DNA of 64,000 nucleotides. Source: Planococcaceae bacterium Storch 2/2-2 (lineage in GTDB: Bacteria; Bacillota; Bacilli; Bacillales_A; Planococcaceae). The stretch covers positions 186,001 through 250,000 of the forward strand of contig WOYE01000008.1 in the NCBI GenBank assembly GCA_009740415.1. Direction: 5' to 3'. Every line of letters begins with the position of its first letter. The first letter of the stretch is position 1. The translations under genes were made by a program, and so were the position numbers. This document shows positions 17,370 through 26,207 of the stretch, piece by piece. The notes below the pieces were generated by a model, which made no database searches, was not told where the DNA came from, and saw only the letters and a program-made list of their open reading frames with translations.

Positions 17370-17748
17370 AATTCGTTTCCACCGGTTGATTTTCAAGAAT
17401 TTTCCGCTCTTCTTCAGTGAAGACGCGCGAATCGATTTTGAAATGTTTGTTTTCCGACGATTCAATCGAAAATGTACCGCTCGGCCCATCTCCTGCGTCT
17501 AAAATGAGCTGCGTATGTTTCCAATAATCGAATTGGCTAGTATGCATCCAAAACGCAGCGCCACCTACTTCACCAATTTTGACATCTTGGCTTCCGATAT
17601 AGAAGTCTCCTTCTTCAAAACACATCGGGACGGATCCTTCACAACAGCCACCTGATTGGTGGAATAAAATCGGTCCGTGTTTCTCTTGCAACTGTTGAAT
17701 CAATGCTAATGCTGCTTCTGTTGCAACGACTCTCGGAACGTATGTCAT
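17368..17748 (-). CDS. DUF779 protein, partner of aldehyde dehydrogenase
   Basis: 126-residue member of the DUF779 family, recognised by FHQSGGCCEGSVPMCF near residue 30 and FWMHTSQFDYWKHTQLILD near residue 66. The adjacent cysteines suggest metal or cofactor binding. Family members are nearly always next to an ExaC-type aldehyde dehydrogenase gene, as here, but the biochemical role is not established. GAGGGGG precedes ATG 17748. A terminator lies between it and the dehydrogenase gene, so it relies on read-through or on its own promoter. Confidence 0.92.
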   Translation of the reverse strand: MTYVPRVVATEAALALIQQLQEKHGPILFHQSGGCCEGSVPMCFEEGDFYIGSQDVKIGEVGGAAFWMHTSQFDYWKHTQLILDAGDGPSGTFSIESSENKHFKIDSRVFTEEERKILENQPVETN

Positions 17749-17824
17749 ATTGAATACCCCCTCTCGTATTTCACACTTTCTTCATAAGTTACCGTAATTT
17801 TCTGTCTTTTTTACGTGAGAAAAA

Positions 17825-17846
17825 GGACGGATGCGCACATCCGTCC
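17825..17846 (-). terminator. Terminator after the aldehyde dehydrogenase gene
   Basis: GGACGGATG/CATCCGTCC stem followed on the minus strand by T5. Confidence 0.85.
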
Positions 17847-17857
17847 GGCTCATCAAC

Positions 17858-19390
17858 TTAGAAGAAACCTTGTCCAGTTTCAGCGTAGCTAACGAGTAAG
17901 TTTTTCGTCTGTTGGTAATGACCGAGCATCATTAAGTGGTTTTCGCGTCCGACACCTGATAATTTGTATCCACCGAATGCAGCGTGTGCTGGGTATTGGT
18001 GATACGTGTTCGTCCATACGCGACCTGCTTCGATGCCACGACCCATACGGTAAGCGTTGTTCATATTACGTGTCCAAACGCCTGATCCTAAGCCGTACAA
18101 CGTATCGTTTGCAATTTCAAGCGCTTCGTCGAAATCTTTGAACGTTGTAACTGCGAGAACTGGTCCGAAAATTTCTTCTTGGAAAATACGCATTTTGTTA
18201 TCGCCTTTGAAGACAGTTGGCTCAATGTAGTATCCACCATTCAATTCGCCTTCTAATTGGTTCGCATTTCCGCCTGTTAAGCATTGTGCGCCTTCTTCTT
18301 TACCGAGCTTAATGTAAGAAAGAATTTTCTCATGTTGTTGGTTAGAAGCTTGAGCACCCATCATGACAGACGTGTCGAGTGGGTTACCGACTTTAATTTG
18401 TTTCACACGCTCTAATGCGCGTTCCATGAACTCATCGTAAATTGATTCTTGGATCAATGCACGTGATGGACATGTACAAATTTCACCTTGGTTCAAGGCG
18501 AACATAACGAATCCTTCGATTGCTTTGTCTAAAAATGCATCGTCTTTTTCCATAACGTCTTCGAAGAAAATGTTTGGTGATTTTCCACCGAGTTCGAGCG
18601 TTACTGGGATGATGTTTTCAGTTGCATATTGCATAATTAAACGACCTGTCGTCGTTGCACCTGTGAATGCGATTTTTCCGATGCGTGGGCTCGTTGCGAG
18701 CGCTTTACCTGCTTCAGCACCGAAACCGTTCACTACGTTTAAGACACCTTTAGGAAGAATGTCTTGGATCAATTCAACGAGGACGAGAATTGAGACTGGA
18801 GTTTGTTCTGCTGGTTTTAACACGATACAGTTACCTGCTGCGAGGGCTGGAGCAATTTTCCATACACCCATTAAAAGTGGGAAGTTCCACGGAATAATTT
18901 GTCCGACGACACCGATTGGCTCGTGGAAATGGTAAGCGACTGTGTCGTTGTCGATTTGGCTAATGCCGCCTTCTTGCGCACGGATTGCTCCTGCGAAGTA
19001 ACGGAAGTGATCGATCGCGAGTGGAATGTCAGCATTTAACGTTTCACGTACTGCTTTACCGTTATCCCATGTTTCTGCAACTGCTAATTTTTCAAGGTTT
19101 TCTTCCATGCGATCAGCAATTTTCAATAAAATGTTCGCGCGGTCTGTTACCGATGTTTCACCCCACGATTTTTTCGCTGCATGTGCTGCATCTAATGCGA
19201 GTTCAATATCTTCTTTCGTTGAACGTGGTGCTCGCGTAAAGACTTTACCGTTTACTGGTGAAACGTTATCAAAGTATTCGCCTTTTACAGGTGCTACCCA
19301 TTCTCCACCGATGAAGTTTTCGTACTGCTCTTTAAAATCAATAATCGCGCCTTCTGTATTCGGATTTGCATAAATTTTAGCTTCTGTCAT
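17858..19390 (-). CDS. NAD-dependent aldehyde dehydrogenase (ExaC/AcoD type)
   Basis: Oxidises acetaldehyde or similar aldehydes to the acid using NAD. The 510-residue protein has the general-base glutamate motif ELGGKSPNI near residue 267 and the catalytic cysteine in [11 protein letters not shown] near residue 306. Its C-terminal [12 protein letters not shown] region and the DUF779 neighbour place it with the acetaldehyde dehydrogenases of the ExaC group. ATG 19390 behind AGGAGG is preferred over the upstream start at 19423. A sigma-A promoter is visible at 19472-19500, and repeats and a cre box lie farther upstream. Confidence 0.95.
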   Translation of the reverse strand: MTEAKIYANPNTEGAIIDFKEQYENFIGGEWVAPVKGEYFDNVSPVNGKVFTRAPRSTKEDIELALDAAHAAKKSWGETSVTDRANILLKIADRMEENLEKLAVAETWDNGKAVRETLNADIPLAIDHFRYFAGAIRAQEGGISQIDNDTVAYHFHEPIGVVGQIIPWNFPLLMGVWKIAPALAAGNCIVLKPAEQTPVSILVLVELIQDILPKGVLNVVNGFGAEAGKALATSPRIGKIAFTGATTTGRLIMQYATENIIPVTLELGGKSPNIFFEDVMEKDDAFLDKAIEGFVMFALNQGEICTCPSRALIQESIYDEFMERALERVKQIKVGNPLDTSVMMGAQASNQQHEKILSYIKLGKEEGAQCLTGGNANQLEGELNGGYYIEPTVFKGDNKMRIFQEEIFGPVLAVTTFKDFDEALEIANDTLYGLGSGVWTRNMNNAYRMGRGIEAGRVWTNTYHQYPAHAAFGGYKLSGVGRENHLMMLGHYQQTKNLLVSYAETGQGFF

Positions 19391-19471
19391 TTTTGTTCCT
19401 CCTAATAAATTGTAATGGTCCACTCATCTCTCTTGAACGATTACTTTATTGAAAAACTTTATTCGCTACAA

Positions 19472-19500
19472 ATCGTACTTCATCTTTTTCTACTTTTCAA
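19472..19500 (-). promoter_or_regulatory. Candidate sigma-A promoter of the aldehyde dehydrogenase gene
   Basis: TTGAAA (19495-19500), 17 bases, TACGAT (19472-19477) on the minus strand, leaving an 80-base leader. No convincing sigma-54 (-24/-12) element was seen. Confidence 0.6.
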
Positions 19501-19757
19501 GCATATTGTTTTTGAAAGAATCATTAAAATTCATCGTATTTTCTGAAAAAATCTCGCTTTCTTACTAATTCTATGCACTTTCACACGTTCTTGTCACACG
19601 AACGCTTATGTTACAATGATTTGATTCATACAACATTCAACTTTAAACGTTCGTTTTTTTAACTTTTACAAAAATAGTAATAAACTGTTTAAAGATTGAA
19701 AGTACATACTTCAAGAGATTAAGAATAGACAGATGTTTTACTTTTTTCTTTTTACAA

Positions 19758-19817
19758 TGTTCGTCTTTTAAGCGATTTTAAAAAGATATATGGTGAGATT
19801 GTTCGTCTTTTAAGCGA
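19758..19817. repeat. Two 18-base direct repeats 42 bases apart
   Basis: TGTTCGTCTTTTAAGCGA occurs at 19758-19775 and again, identical, at 19800-19817. The 42-base period is four helical turns, so two bound proteins would face the same side. The repeats lie in the noncoding gap about 370-430 bases upstream of the aldehyde dehydrogenase start. Confidence 0.85.
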
Positions 19818-19960
19818 GTGTCTATTTATTTCCTCTTCACCGCCTATACATATCGTTGAGATTCATCTTTTTTAGTCGACTAGGAAGAAACAGTCTCTCA
19901 CTTACGATTCCCTTTCCCTTTTTGCTCTGCCATAATCGTAGAAACATTTTCTCTTTAATC

Positions 19961-19974
19961 TGTAAGCGCTTACA
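19961..19974. promoter_or_regulatory. Catabolite-responsive element (cre)
   Basis: The perfect palindrome TGTAAGCGCTTACA fits the CcpA consensus TGWNANCGNTNWCA. It lies in the 19391-20101 gap between the dehydrogenase and the dicarboxylate transporter. The gap is AT-rich; besides the promoter, repeats, cre and the terminator listed here I see no credible gene in it. Confidence 0.75.
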
Positions 19975-20044
19975 ATTTAATTATCTTCACTTTATCATGC
20001 ACACTTTAATCGTTGCAAGCAATATACTCAACCAATCGTACACG

Positions 20045-20102
20045 ATGAAAAAACGTAGCAACTACTTCCTTCCAAGGAAACAGTCACTACGTTTTCATTT
20101 TT
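20045..20102 (-). terminator. Terminator of the dicarboxylate transporter gene
   Basis: AAACGTAG/CTACGTTT outer stem with an inner TTCCTT/AAGGAA hairpin and T6 on the minus strand. Confidence 0.8.
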
Positions 20103-21745
20103 TAGCGGAACATTTCTGGTAAGACGTGCAAGTCGATTCCCCAAACGAACGGCAATAAGAAATAAACGGCCGCAGTAATGAGGAAAATACAGAACAAGTT
20201 AATCCAAATACCCGCTTTCATCATATCTTGAATTTTTAACAATCCGGATCCGAATACGATCGCGTTAGGAGGCGTAGCAACTGGAAGCATAAATGCACAT
20301 GATGCTGCAATACCTGCTGCAATCATTAAACCGTATGGGTGAACACCGAGAGCTGTTGCCAGTGCAGCCATAATCGGGAACATCATCGTTGCAGTCGCTG
20401 TATTCGATGTTACTTCTGTTAAGAAAAGAACGAGCGTTGCTACAATTCCGATCACTAACCATAACGGAATGTTGTTCAATGCGTAAAGTTGTTCACCAAT
20501 CCATAATGCGAGCCCGGACTGTTTGAAGCCATCTGCAATCGCGAGACCTCCACCGAACAGTAGCAAAATTCCCCACGGCACGTTTTTCGTATCCGTCCAC
20601 GTCATTAACGTCCCTGTTGACGTTTTCTTCGAAGGGATGACGAATAGTAAAACAGCTGCGATGATCGCAATCGTCGTATCGTTCACATTGTTTTTAATAA
20701 ATTCTACAGGTAAAAATGTACGTGTAATCCAGAAAAACGCGGCGAATACGAATACGTATAATACGCGACGTTCTTCGATCGACATTCGACCTAATTGCGC
20801 ACGCTCTTCATCGATCACTTCTTTACCACCTGGCAACTGTTTCATTTCTGGTTTAAACGCAATTTTCACTAAATAAAACCAAACGATCGCCATTAAAAAA
20901 ATAGAGAGCGGTACACCGAACAACATCCATTTGGCGAACGAAATGTCGATCCCGTACATTTTGTCGATCACACCTGCAAAAATCGTATTCGGTGGTGTAC
21001 CGATTAATGTACCGAGTCCACCGACCGATGCAGAATATCCAATTCCGAGCATTAAACCTTTTCCGAAATTCGATTGTTGTAAGTTTTCGTTCGTCGATGC
21101 ACTCGCATGAGCGATAATGGCTAGACCGATCGGCATCATCATCATCGCCGTGGCTGTATTGGAAATCCACATCGATAAAAATCCAGTAGCAACCATAAAT
21201 CCTAAAATGAGACGCTCTGTACTCGTACCGACAAACGCGATAATACTAAGTGCAATTCTTTTATGTAAGTTCCATTTTTCCATCGCTAACGCGATAATAA
21301 ATCCGCCTAAAAATAAAAAGATCGTATTGTCTGCATAACTACTCGCTACAGACGTTTCTACCGCACCCGTTACTGTAAATAAGACGATCGGTAATAACGA
21401 GGTGACAGGAATCGGAACCGCTTCGGTAATCCACCAAATCGCCACCCATGCTGTACTCGCTAAAACAGCTTGCGCTTCTGAACTCATTCCGGTCGGTGAA
21501 ACGAAAAGTAAAATGAGTAAAAAAGCGAGCGGACCAGCTAAGAGTCCGAAGCGTTGCAATGAAGTACGCCCACCAGGAGGTAAACCTCCTTTTTTCCCGT
21601 TCGTTTCTCCTTCTTTTTGCTCCGAACGGTTTCGTCCATCTTTTTCGTGTGTCGTATCCACTTTCCCAAATAAGTAAGAAAGCGCTTTCTTCGTTCTTTC
21701 ACTTGAACCCCATGCGACATTTTTTATGACCCCTAAACGACTCAC
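20102..21745 (-). CDS. Sodium:dicarboxylate symporter (DASS/SLC13 family)
   Basis: Sodium-driven uptake of C4-dicarboxylates such as succinate, malate or fumarate. The membrane part starts near residue 65 and has about eleven hydrophobic segments, with the duplicated SNTATA motifs (WISNTATAMMMMP near 190 and TEVTSNTATATMMFP near 445) that bind sodium and substrate. GTG 21745 is preferred to ATG 21769 because AAGGAGGGA is well placed. The first 60 residues are a charged cytoplasmic extension. A palindromic cre-like site lies within the first codons and an inverted repeat overlaps the promoter. Confidence 0.92.
   Translation of the reverse strand: MSRLGVIKNVAWGSSERTKKALSYLFGKVDTTHEKDGRNRSEQKEGETNGKKGGLPPGGRTSLQRFGLLAGPLAFLLILLFVSPTGMSSEAQAVLASTAWVAIWWITEAVPIPVTSLLPIVLFTVTGAVETSVASSYADNTIFLFLGGFIIALAMEKWNLHKRIALSIIAFVGTSTERLILGFMVATGFLSMWISNTATAMMMMPIGLAIIAHASASTNENLQQSNFGKGLMLGIGYSASVGGLGTLIGTPPNTIFAGVIDKMYGIDISFAKWMLFGVPLSIFLMAIVWFYLVKIAFKPEMKQLPGGKEVIDEERAQLGRMSIEERRVLYVFVFAAFFWITRTFLPVEFIKNNVNDTTIAIIAAVLLFVIPSKKTSTGTLMTWTDTKNVPWGILLLFGGGLAIADGFKQSGLALWIGEQLYALNNIPLWLVIGIVATLVLFLTEVTSNTATATMMFPIMAALATALGVHPYGLMIAAGIAASCAFMLPVATPPNAIVFGSGLLKIQDMMKAGIWINLFCIFLITAAVYFLLPFVWGIDLHVLPEMFR
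21676..21691. promoter_or_regulatory. cre-like palindrome inside the transporter coding start
   Basis: AAGAAAGCGCTTTCTT is a perfect 16-base palindrome about 55-70 bases into the coding region. It matches the CcpA consensus except at the outermost positions, so CcpA could act as a roadblock to elongation. Confidence 0.5.
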
Positions 21746-21775
21746 AACGTTCCCTCCTTCTTGTCTCATAACAAT

Positions 21776-21811
21776 ATTATATATACTTTATCTGTTGTAA
21801 TACAAAGTATA
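21776..21811 (-). promoter_or_regulatory. Promoter and inverted-repeat operator of the dicarboxylate transporter
   Basis: On the minus strand TTGTAT (21800-21805), 18 bases, TATAAT (21776-21781). TATACTTT (21782-21789) and AAAGTATA (21804-21811) form an eight-base perfect inverted repeat spanning the spacer and -35, a likely regulator site. Confidence 0.6.
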
Positions 21812-21949
21812 ATGAGTGTGTCTAAAAAAAGCAAAGGTTTTTCTATTATTTAGGTGTTTTCTCATAGGCCGACTCCTCTTACTTCCTATTTGTAAATGTT
21901 CATGCTAACTTAAAATTAGAGGTAATTTTTAGAATGGAGGATCAGTAAG

Positions 21950-23194
21950 ATGAATGCTAACGTGAATCGCATAGAATTGTTGTTGATGACGTTAAAGCAG
22001 CATACGGCGACTCCTGGACACGGTGTTACACGACTCACTTATACACGTGAACATTTAGGAGCCCGACGCGTACTGTTTGAGGCGATGGAAAAATACGGAC
22101 TGACGATTAGCGAAGACGGATTCGGTAACATGTTCGGAAAATTAGAAGGGACCGATCCAACACTTCCTTCCGTCTTAATCGGTTCTCATATCGATTCTGT
22201 CCCTAATGGTGGTGCTTACGATGGTGCTGCAGGTGTTGCAGTCGCTTTAGAAGTAGCCGCTATGTTCCACGAAAATAAGTTGCAACCGAAACGATCCGTC
22301 GAATTCGTCGCGCTCATCGAAGAAGAAGGAGCACGTTTTCCAGGTGGATTGTTAGGATCTCGCAGTATGCTAGGTGACTTGTCCGTTGAAGAGTTTGAGC
22401 ATTTGAAAAGCTTCGATGGCTTGACGACAGTCGCTGCAATTGAACAAATCGGTCTCGATTTACCGGAACGAAAGCCACGACCGATCGATACGATCCATTC
22501 CTTTTTAGAACTGCACATTGAACAAGGACCGATTTTGACGGAAAACAATAAACAAATCGGAATTGTTGAAACGATCGTCGGACTCGCACAACTCGAAGTG
22601 ACCGTTCAAGGACGAGCAGGCCATGCTGGAACGACACCGATGGATAAGCGTGCTGATGCGCTCGTCACCGCTTCAAAAATCGTCGCAAACTTGCCGACAC
22701 TCATTCAAGACCAAACGGCTCTCGGTACGGTCATTACGGTCGGACAAATGGACGTTCACCCGAACAGCCCGAATGTCATACCAGAACGTGTTCACTTCAC
22801 AATCGACTTGCGATCGTCTACTTTAGAATCGATCGAAGCGGCGAAAAGTCGATTGAACGATTTTATTGAATTGCACGAATCAGAACACGTTGAAGTAACG
22901 ATTGAAGAAACGTTAAATGTCACACCGCGTCATATGGACGAAACATTGCAACAACATATTTACCGCTCTTGTTCAGAGAGAAACTATTCATCGATTCAAA
23001 TGAGTAGTGGCGCAGGTCACGACGCGATGGTATTTGCAGATTACGTGCCGACAGCGATGATCTTTGTCCCTACGGAAAACTCAGTAAGTCACGCACCCGA
23101 AGAAACCGCTTCTACTGAAGATTTGGCACGCGGAGCGAATGTATTTTTCGATACGGTCGTCCAATTAACGGAGCCGGAAATTGTCGAACGGTAA
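21950..23194 (+). CDS. M20-family amidohydrolase (N-carbamoyl-L-amino-acid hydrolase / allantoate amidohydrolase type)
   Basis: Metal-dependent hydrolase of the hydantoinase/carbamoylase branch of peptidase family M20. It splits N-carbamoyl amino acids or allantoate-like ureido compounds; the exact substrate cannot be read from sequence. Metal-binding segments are visible: GSHIDSVPNGGAYDGAAG near residue 82, EEEGARF near 125, and LHIEQGP near 190; GRAGHAGTTPMDKRADAL near 222 belongs to the dimerisation/substrate domain and SGAGHDAM near 350 is the last ligand. 414 residues is typical. TGGAGGATC precedes ATG. No allantoin genes lie nearby. Confidence 0.93.
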   Translation: MNANVNRIELLLMTLKQHTATPGHGVTRLTYTREHLGARRVLFEAMEKYGLTISEDGFGNMFGKLEGTDPTLPSVLIGSHIDSVPNGGAYDGAAGVAVALEVAAMFHENKLQPKRSVEFVALIEEEGARFPGGLLGSRSMLGDLSVEEFEHLKSFDGLTTVAAIEQIGLDLPERKPRPIDTIHSFLELHIEQGPILTENNKQIGIVETIVGLAQLEVTVQGRAGHAGTTPMDKRADALVTASKIVANLPTLIQDQTALGTVITVGQMDVHPNSPNVIPERVHFTIDLRSSTLESIEAAKSRLNDFIELHESEHVEVTIEETLNVTPRHMDETLQQHIYRSCSERNYSSIQMSSGAGHDAMVFADYVPTAMIFVPTENSVSHAPEETASTEDLARGANVFFDTVVQLTEPEIVER

Positions 23195-23200
23195 TAGGCG

Positions 23201-23229
23201 AAAGCATCCTCCAGATGGATGCTTTTTTT
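23201..23229 (+). terminator. Terminator of the M20 amidohydrolase gene
   Basis: AAAGCATCC/GGATGCTTT stem followed by T7. Confidence 0.9.
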
Positions 23230-23731
23230 AATCCCTTTCACTATGCGGGCGGTATAACACGAAAGAGAGGACAGAGCGGTTCGCTTGATAAGAAATCGTA
23301 CGCGTCTCACCGATCGCTCGATTTGTACCTACGATCAGTTGAAGTTCATCTTCTTTTTCAACGTAACCGATTAAAGGTACCCAATGATAATCATACGTTG
23401 GGCGTTCCCACCAACGACCTGAAAACCATTTGTCAAACTTCATCGCGACTGGGCGACCTGCATCAATTTCTCGCAATGCCTCGTCGATTGTCCCACTTTC
23501 CGCGCAATACGACGGGTCTCCATACTGTTTTAAGTAACGAATCATCTTTCGTTTAGACAGTCCATACGAGCGACAGCGAGCTTTTTTAAAAATCGTGTTA
23601 ATGGATGGCACGTTTCCACCGTAATGAGAAAGAATGGAATAAATCGTCGTCGGACCGCACGCCGCGCGTCGGAACGATTGTTCAACCGTATGAGCATATT
23701 GTGAAAAACTTTGAAATGAAATTTTCTTCAT
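23228..23731 (-). CDS. C39-like cysteine peptidase-fold protein
   Basis: 167 residues. RRAACGPTTIYSILSHYGG (near residue 22) has the catalytic-type cysteine of the peptidase C39-like domain, and YDYHWVPLIGYVEKED (near 118) the histidine, with a following asparagine-rich strand (IVGTNRA). It has no signal peptide or ABC-transporter domain, so it is not a bacteriocin exporter; it resembles stand-alone Peptidase_C39_2 proteins of unknown substrate. GGGGAACGG precedes ATG 23731. It is transcribed divergently from the thiamine operon. Confidence 0.8.
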   Translation of the reverse strand: MKKISFQSFSQYAHTVEQSFRRAACGPTTIYSILSHYGGNVPSINTIFKKARCRSYGLSKRKMIRYLKQYGDPSYCAESGTIDEALREIDAGRPVAMKFDKWFSGRWWERPTYDYHWVPLIGYVEKEDELQLIVGTNRAIGETRTISYQANRSVLSFVLYRPHSERD

Positions 23732-23800
23732 GATCCGTTCCCCTTTCTGTTAACCGTTAGACGGCGTATGATATACTTACTAAAGAATACAATAAGCATT

Positions 23801-23922
23801 ACCACTAGGGGCGCCTCACGGCTGAGAAGTACCCTCATAACCTGCTCTAGGTCATTCTAGCGAAGGAAAGTGGTCGATACTCACTGTTCGACTACTTTCG
23901 TCTATGAAAGTAGTCTTTTTTT
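23801..23922 (+). ncRNA. TPP riboswitch with transcription terminator
   Basis: Aptamer at 23801-23874: P1 ACCACT/AGTGGT, then GGGGCGCC, the conserved GGCTGAGA and ACCCTCATAACCTG, and TAGCGAAGGAAAG. The 3' arm GAAAGTGGTCG (23866-23876) can pair with CGACTACTTTC (23889-23899) as antiterminator. With thiamine pyrophosphate bound, GACTACTTTC instead pairs with GAAAGTAGTC (23906-23915), followed by T8, ending transcription. A TATACT -10 box lies at 23772-23777. Confidence 0.96.
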
Positions 23923-23938
23923 ATGAAAAGGAGGAATT

Positions 23939-24727
23939 ATGTTGTCTTATTTACAAAAGATCCGTGAAACAAACCCTTTAACTCACTGTATTACGAACAT
24001 CGTCGTCGCTAACTTTCAAGCGAATGGTTTACTCGCGCTCGGAGCAAGTCCGACGATGGCTGATTCATTAGAAGAGATGGATGACATCGCTCAAGCAGCA
24101 GCGGTAACCGTATTAAATATCGGAACGTTAAATCCACTTACAGTAGACGCGATGAAGCGTGCAGGGAAACGAGCACGTGAAGTCGGAAATCCACTCGTGT
24201 TAGATCCAGTAGGTGCTGGAGCGACGACATTCCGAAAAGAGACGACTTTAGAATTGTTACGCGACCTCGACATTACGCTCATCCGTGGAAATGCAGGAGA
24301 GTTAGCAGCGATCGCTGGCATCCCTTGGGAAGCAAAAGGTGTCGACGCTGGGACAGGAGATGCGAGCGTCGTAGAAATTGCTGAAACCGTCGCTCAAGAT
24401 TATCATTGTCTCGTCGCTCTTTCTGGGGAAGTTGACGTATTAACAGACGGCTCTACGACATACTGCATCGAAGGCGGCGATGAAATGATGACACTCGTGA
24501 CAGGTTCCGGCTGTTTATTAAGTGCAGTGACGGGAGCGTTTTTAGCCGTCGCTCCGAACGAACCGATGGAGGCTGTTGCAGAAGCGCTCGCCTTTTACAA
24601 ACACGTCGGATATGAGACCGCTCAACTTGCTGGTGCACCTGGTTCTTTCCAACGGACATTTTTAGATCTTTTATATAAAGAAACGACTTATGAAACATCA
24701 ACGATTCGAAAGGGGACAGACCAATGA
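23939..24727 (+). CDS. thiM: Hydroxyethylthiazole kinase
   Basis: Salvage kinase that phosphorylates 4-methyl-5-(2-hydroxyethyl)thiazole for thiamine synthesis. 262 residues with PLTHCITNIVVANFQANGLLALG at the start, VLDPVGAGATTFR near residue 88 and the anion-hole motif TGSGCLLSAVTGAF near residue 190 carrying the catalytic cysteine. AAAGGAGG precedes ATG 23939. First gene of thiM-thiD-thiE-thiW under the TPP riboswitch; its stop overlaps the thiD start. Confidence 0.97.
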   Translation: MLSYLQKIRETNPLTHCITNIVVANFQANGLLALGASPTMADSLEEMDDIAQAAAVTVLNIGTLNPLTVDAMKRAGKRAREVGNPLVLDPVGAGATTFRKETTLELLRDLDITLIRGNAGELAAIAGIPWEAKGVDAGTGDASVVEIAETVAQDYHCLVALSGEVDVLTDGSTTYCIEGGDEMMTLVTGSGCLLSAVTGAFLAVAPNEPMEAVAEALAFYKHVGYETAQLAGAPGSFQRTFLDLLYKETTYETSTIRKGTDQ

Positions 24728-25554
24728 CAACGATTGCTTTAACGATTGCAGGTTCAGATTCAGGCGGTGGAGCAGGCATTCAAGCAGACTTGAAAACGTT
24801 CCAAGAGCTCGGGACGTTCGGTACTTCTGTACTCACTGCCATTACTGCACAAAATACGAACGGCGTTCACGGCGTCCAAGCGGTTGATACAGACATTATC
24901 GATGGACAGTTAGAGGCCGTCATGACCGACTTACGACCGAAAGCAGCAAAAACAGGGATGATTTTTTCACCTGAAATTATCGCCCTCATTGCTGAACGAT
25001 TAACACAGTACGGACCGATTCAACTCGTCGTAGACCCGGTCATGATTGCGAAAGGTGGTGCTTCTCTTCTCCAAGAAGAAGCGATCGAAGCACTTCGTAC
25101 GAAGCTCGTTCCTTTAGCGACAGTCATTACTCCGAACATTCCTGAAGCAGAAGTGCTTGCTGAAATGACGATTGAAAACGAGGACGATTTGCATGAAGCG
25201 GCCGACCGTATTTTAAAACTCGGTGCGGAACATGTCATCATTAAAGGCGGACATAGCGACGATCCTCAATTTTCTGAAGACTACATCGTCTCAACGGACG
25301 GTTCTAGTTTCCGTCTTCGATCACCACGTATCGATACAGAAGATACGCATGGGACAGGATGTACATTTTCAGCAGCGATCGCAGCGAACCTTGCGAAAGG
25401 AATGTCTGTAGAAGAAGCGATTACAGAGGCGAAAGTATTTATTCAAAGTGCGATCCAGTACGGACTTCATATCGGATCGGGCCACGGGCCGACGAACCAC
25501 GCTGCTTATCGCATTCACGGTGACACCGTACGGAAGGATATCGTGAGACGATGA
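24724..25554 (+). CDS. thiD: Hydroxymethylpyrimidine / phosphomethylpyrimidine kinase
   Basis: Phosphorylates HMP and HMP-phosphate to HMP-PP for coupling with the thiazole unit. 276 residues, ribokinase-like fold: IAGSDSGGGAGIQADLKTF at the start, VVDPVMIAKGG near residue 100, and THGTGCTFSAAIAANLAKG near residue 208 with the catalytic cysteine and anion hole. It overlaps thiM and thiE by ATGA junctions. A second ribokinase-like paralogue, assigned to PdxK, is at 56586. Confidence 0.97.
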   Translation: MTTIALTIAGSDSGGGAGIQADLKTFQELGTFGTSVLTAITAQNTNGVHGVQAVDTDIIDGQLEAVMTDLRPKAAKTGMIFSPEIIALIAERLTQYGPIQLVVDPVMIAKGGASLLQEEAIEALRTKLVPLATVITPNIPEAEVLAEMTIENEDDLHEAADRILKLGAEHVIIKGGHSDDPQFSEDYIVSTDGSSFRLRSPRIDTEDTHGTGCTFSAAIAANLAKGMSVEEAITEAKVFIQSAIQYGLHIGSGHGPTNHAAYRIHGDTVRKDIVRR

Positions 25555-26207
25555 AACAATTATTAGAAGCGTACTTCATTATGGGTACTCAAGATTGTCC
25601 AACGAACGATCCGCTCGCTGTTCTCGAACAAGCGTTAGAAGGCGGAATTACATTGTTCCAATTCCGCGAAAAAGGTCCGGAAGCATTAAGCGGATTACAA
25701 AAAGAGCAGTTTGCAAAAAAATGCCAACAGCTCTGTCGCTCATTTAATGTACCATTTATCGTGAATGATGATATTCAACTCGCTCTCCGAATCGATGCGG
25801 ACGGTGTCCACGTCGGACAAGACGATATGGCGAGCGATGAAGTGAGACGCTTGCTCGGACCGGAAAAAATAATCGGTGTGTCTGCACATTCGAACGATGA
25901 AGTACTCGAAGCAATCGCTCAACAAGCGAACTACGTCGGTATGGGGCCCATTTATCAAACGACGTCAAAGGCAGATGCAGATGCGCCGGCAGGTACGACG
26001 ATGATTGAAGAAGCACGACGTGCATTTCCCGATATTCCTATCGTAGCGATCGGTGGAATTACAATTCCTCGCTCTGAACAGCCGATTGCAGCAGGAGCGG
26101 ACGGTGTATCCGTCATTTCTGCTATTGCGCAAGCTTCATCACCGAAACGTGCAGCCGAGCAGTTAAAAGAAGCCGTACAACGTGCAAAAGCGAAGCGTGA
26201 TCAATGA
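25551..26207 (+). CDS. thiE: Thiamine-phosphate synthase
   Basis: Joins HMP-PP and thiazole phosphate to thiamine phosphate. 218-residue TIM barrel with FQFREKGPEAL near residue 36, IVNDDIQLALRIDADGVHVGQDD near 65-88, YVGMGPIYQTTSKADA near 128 and IVAIGGIT near 163, the standard substrate and diphosphate contacts. ATGA overlaps couple it to thiD upstream and thiW downstream. Confidence 0.97.
   Translation: MKQLLEAYFIMGTQDCPTNDPLAVLEQALEGGITLFQFREKGPEALSGLQKEQFAKKCQQLCRSFNVPFIVNDDIQLALRIDADGVHVGQDDMASDEVRRLLGPEKIIGVSAHSNDEVLEAIAQQANYVGMGPIYQTTSKADADAPAGTTMIEEARRAFPDIPIVAIGGITIPRSEQPIAAGADGVSVISAIAQASSPKRAAEQLKEAVQRAKAKRDQ

Noticed and set aside
19391-19740. Sigma-54 promoter of the aldehyde dehydrogenase gene, suggested by the far-upstream repeats
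   Set aside because: No TGGCAC-N5-TTGC element was found on the minus strand; a sigma-A promoter at 19472-19500 is better.
19856-20122. 88-codon plus-strand open frame in the gap next to the cre site
   Set aside because: No ribosome-binding site, unnatural composition, and it runs through the terminator of the dicarboxylate transporter gene.
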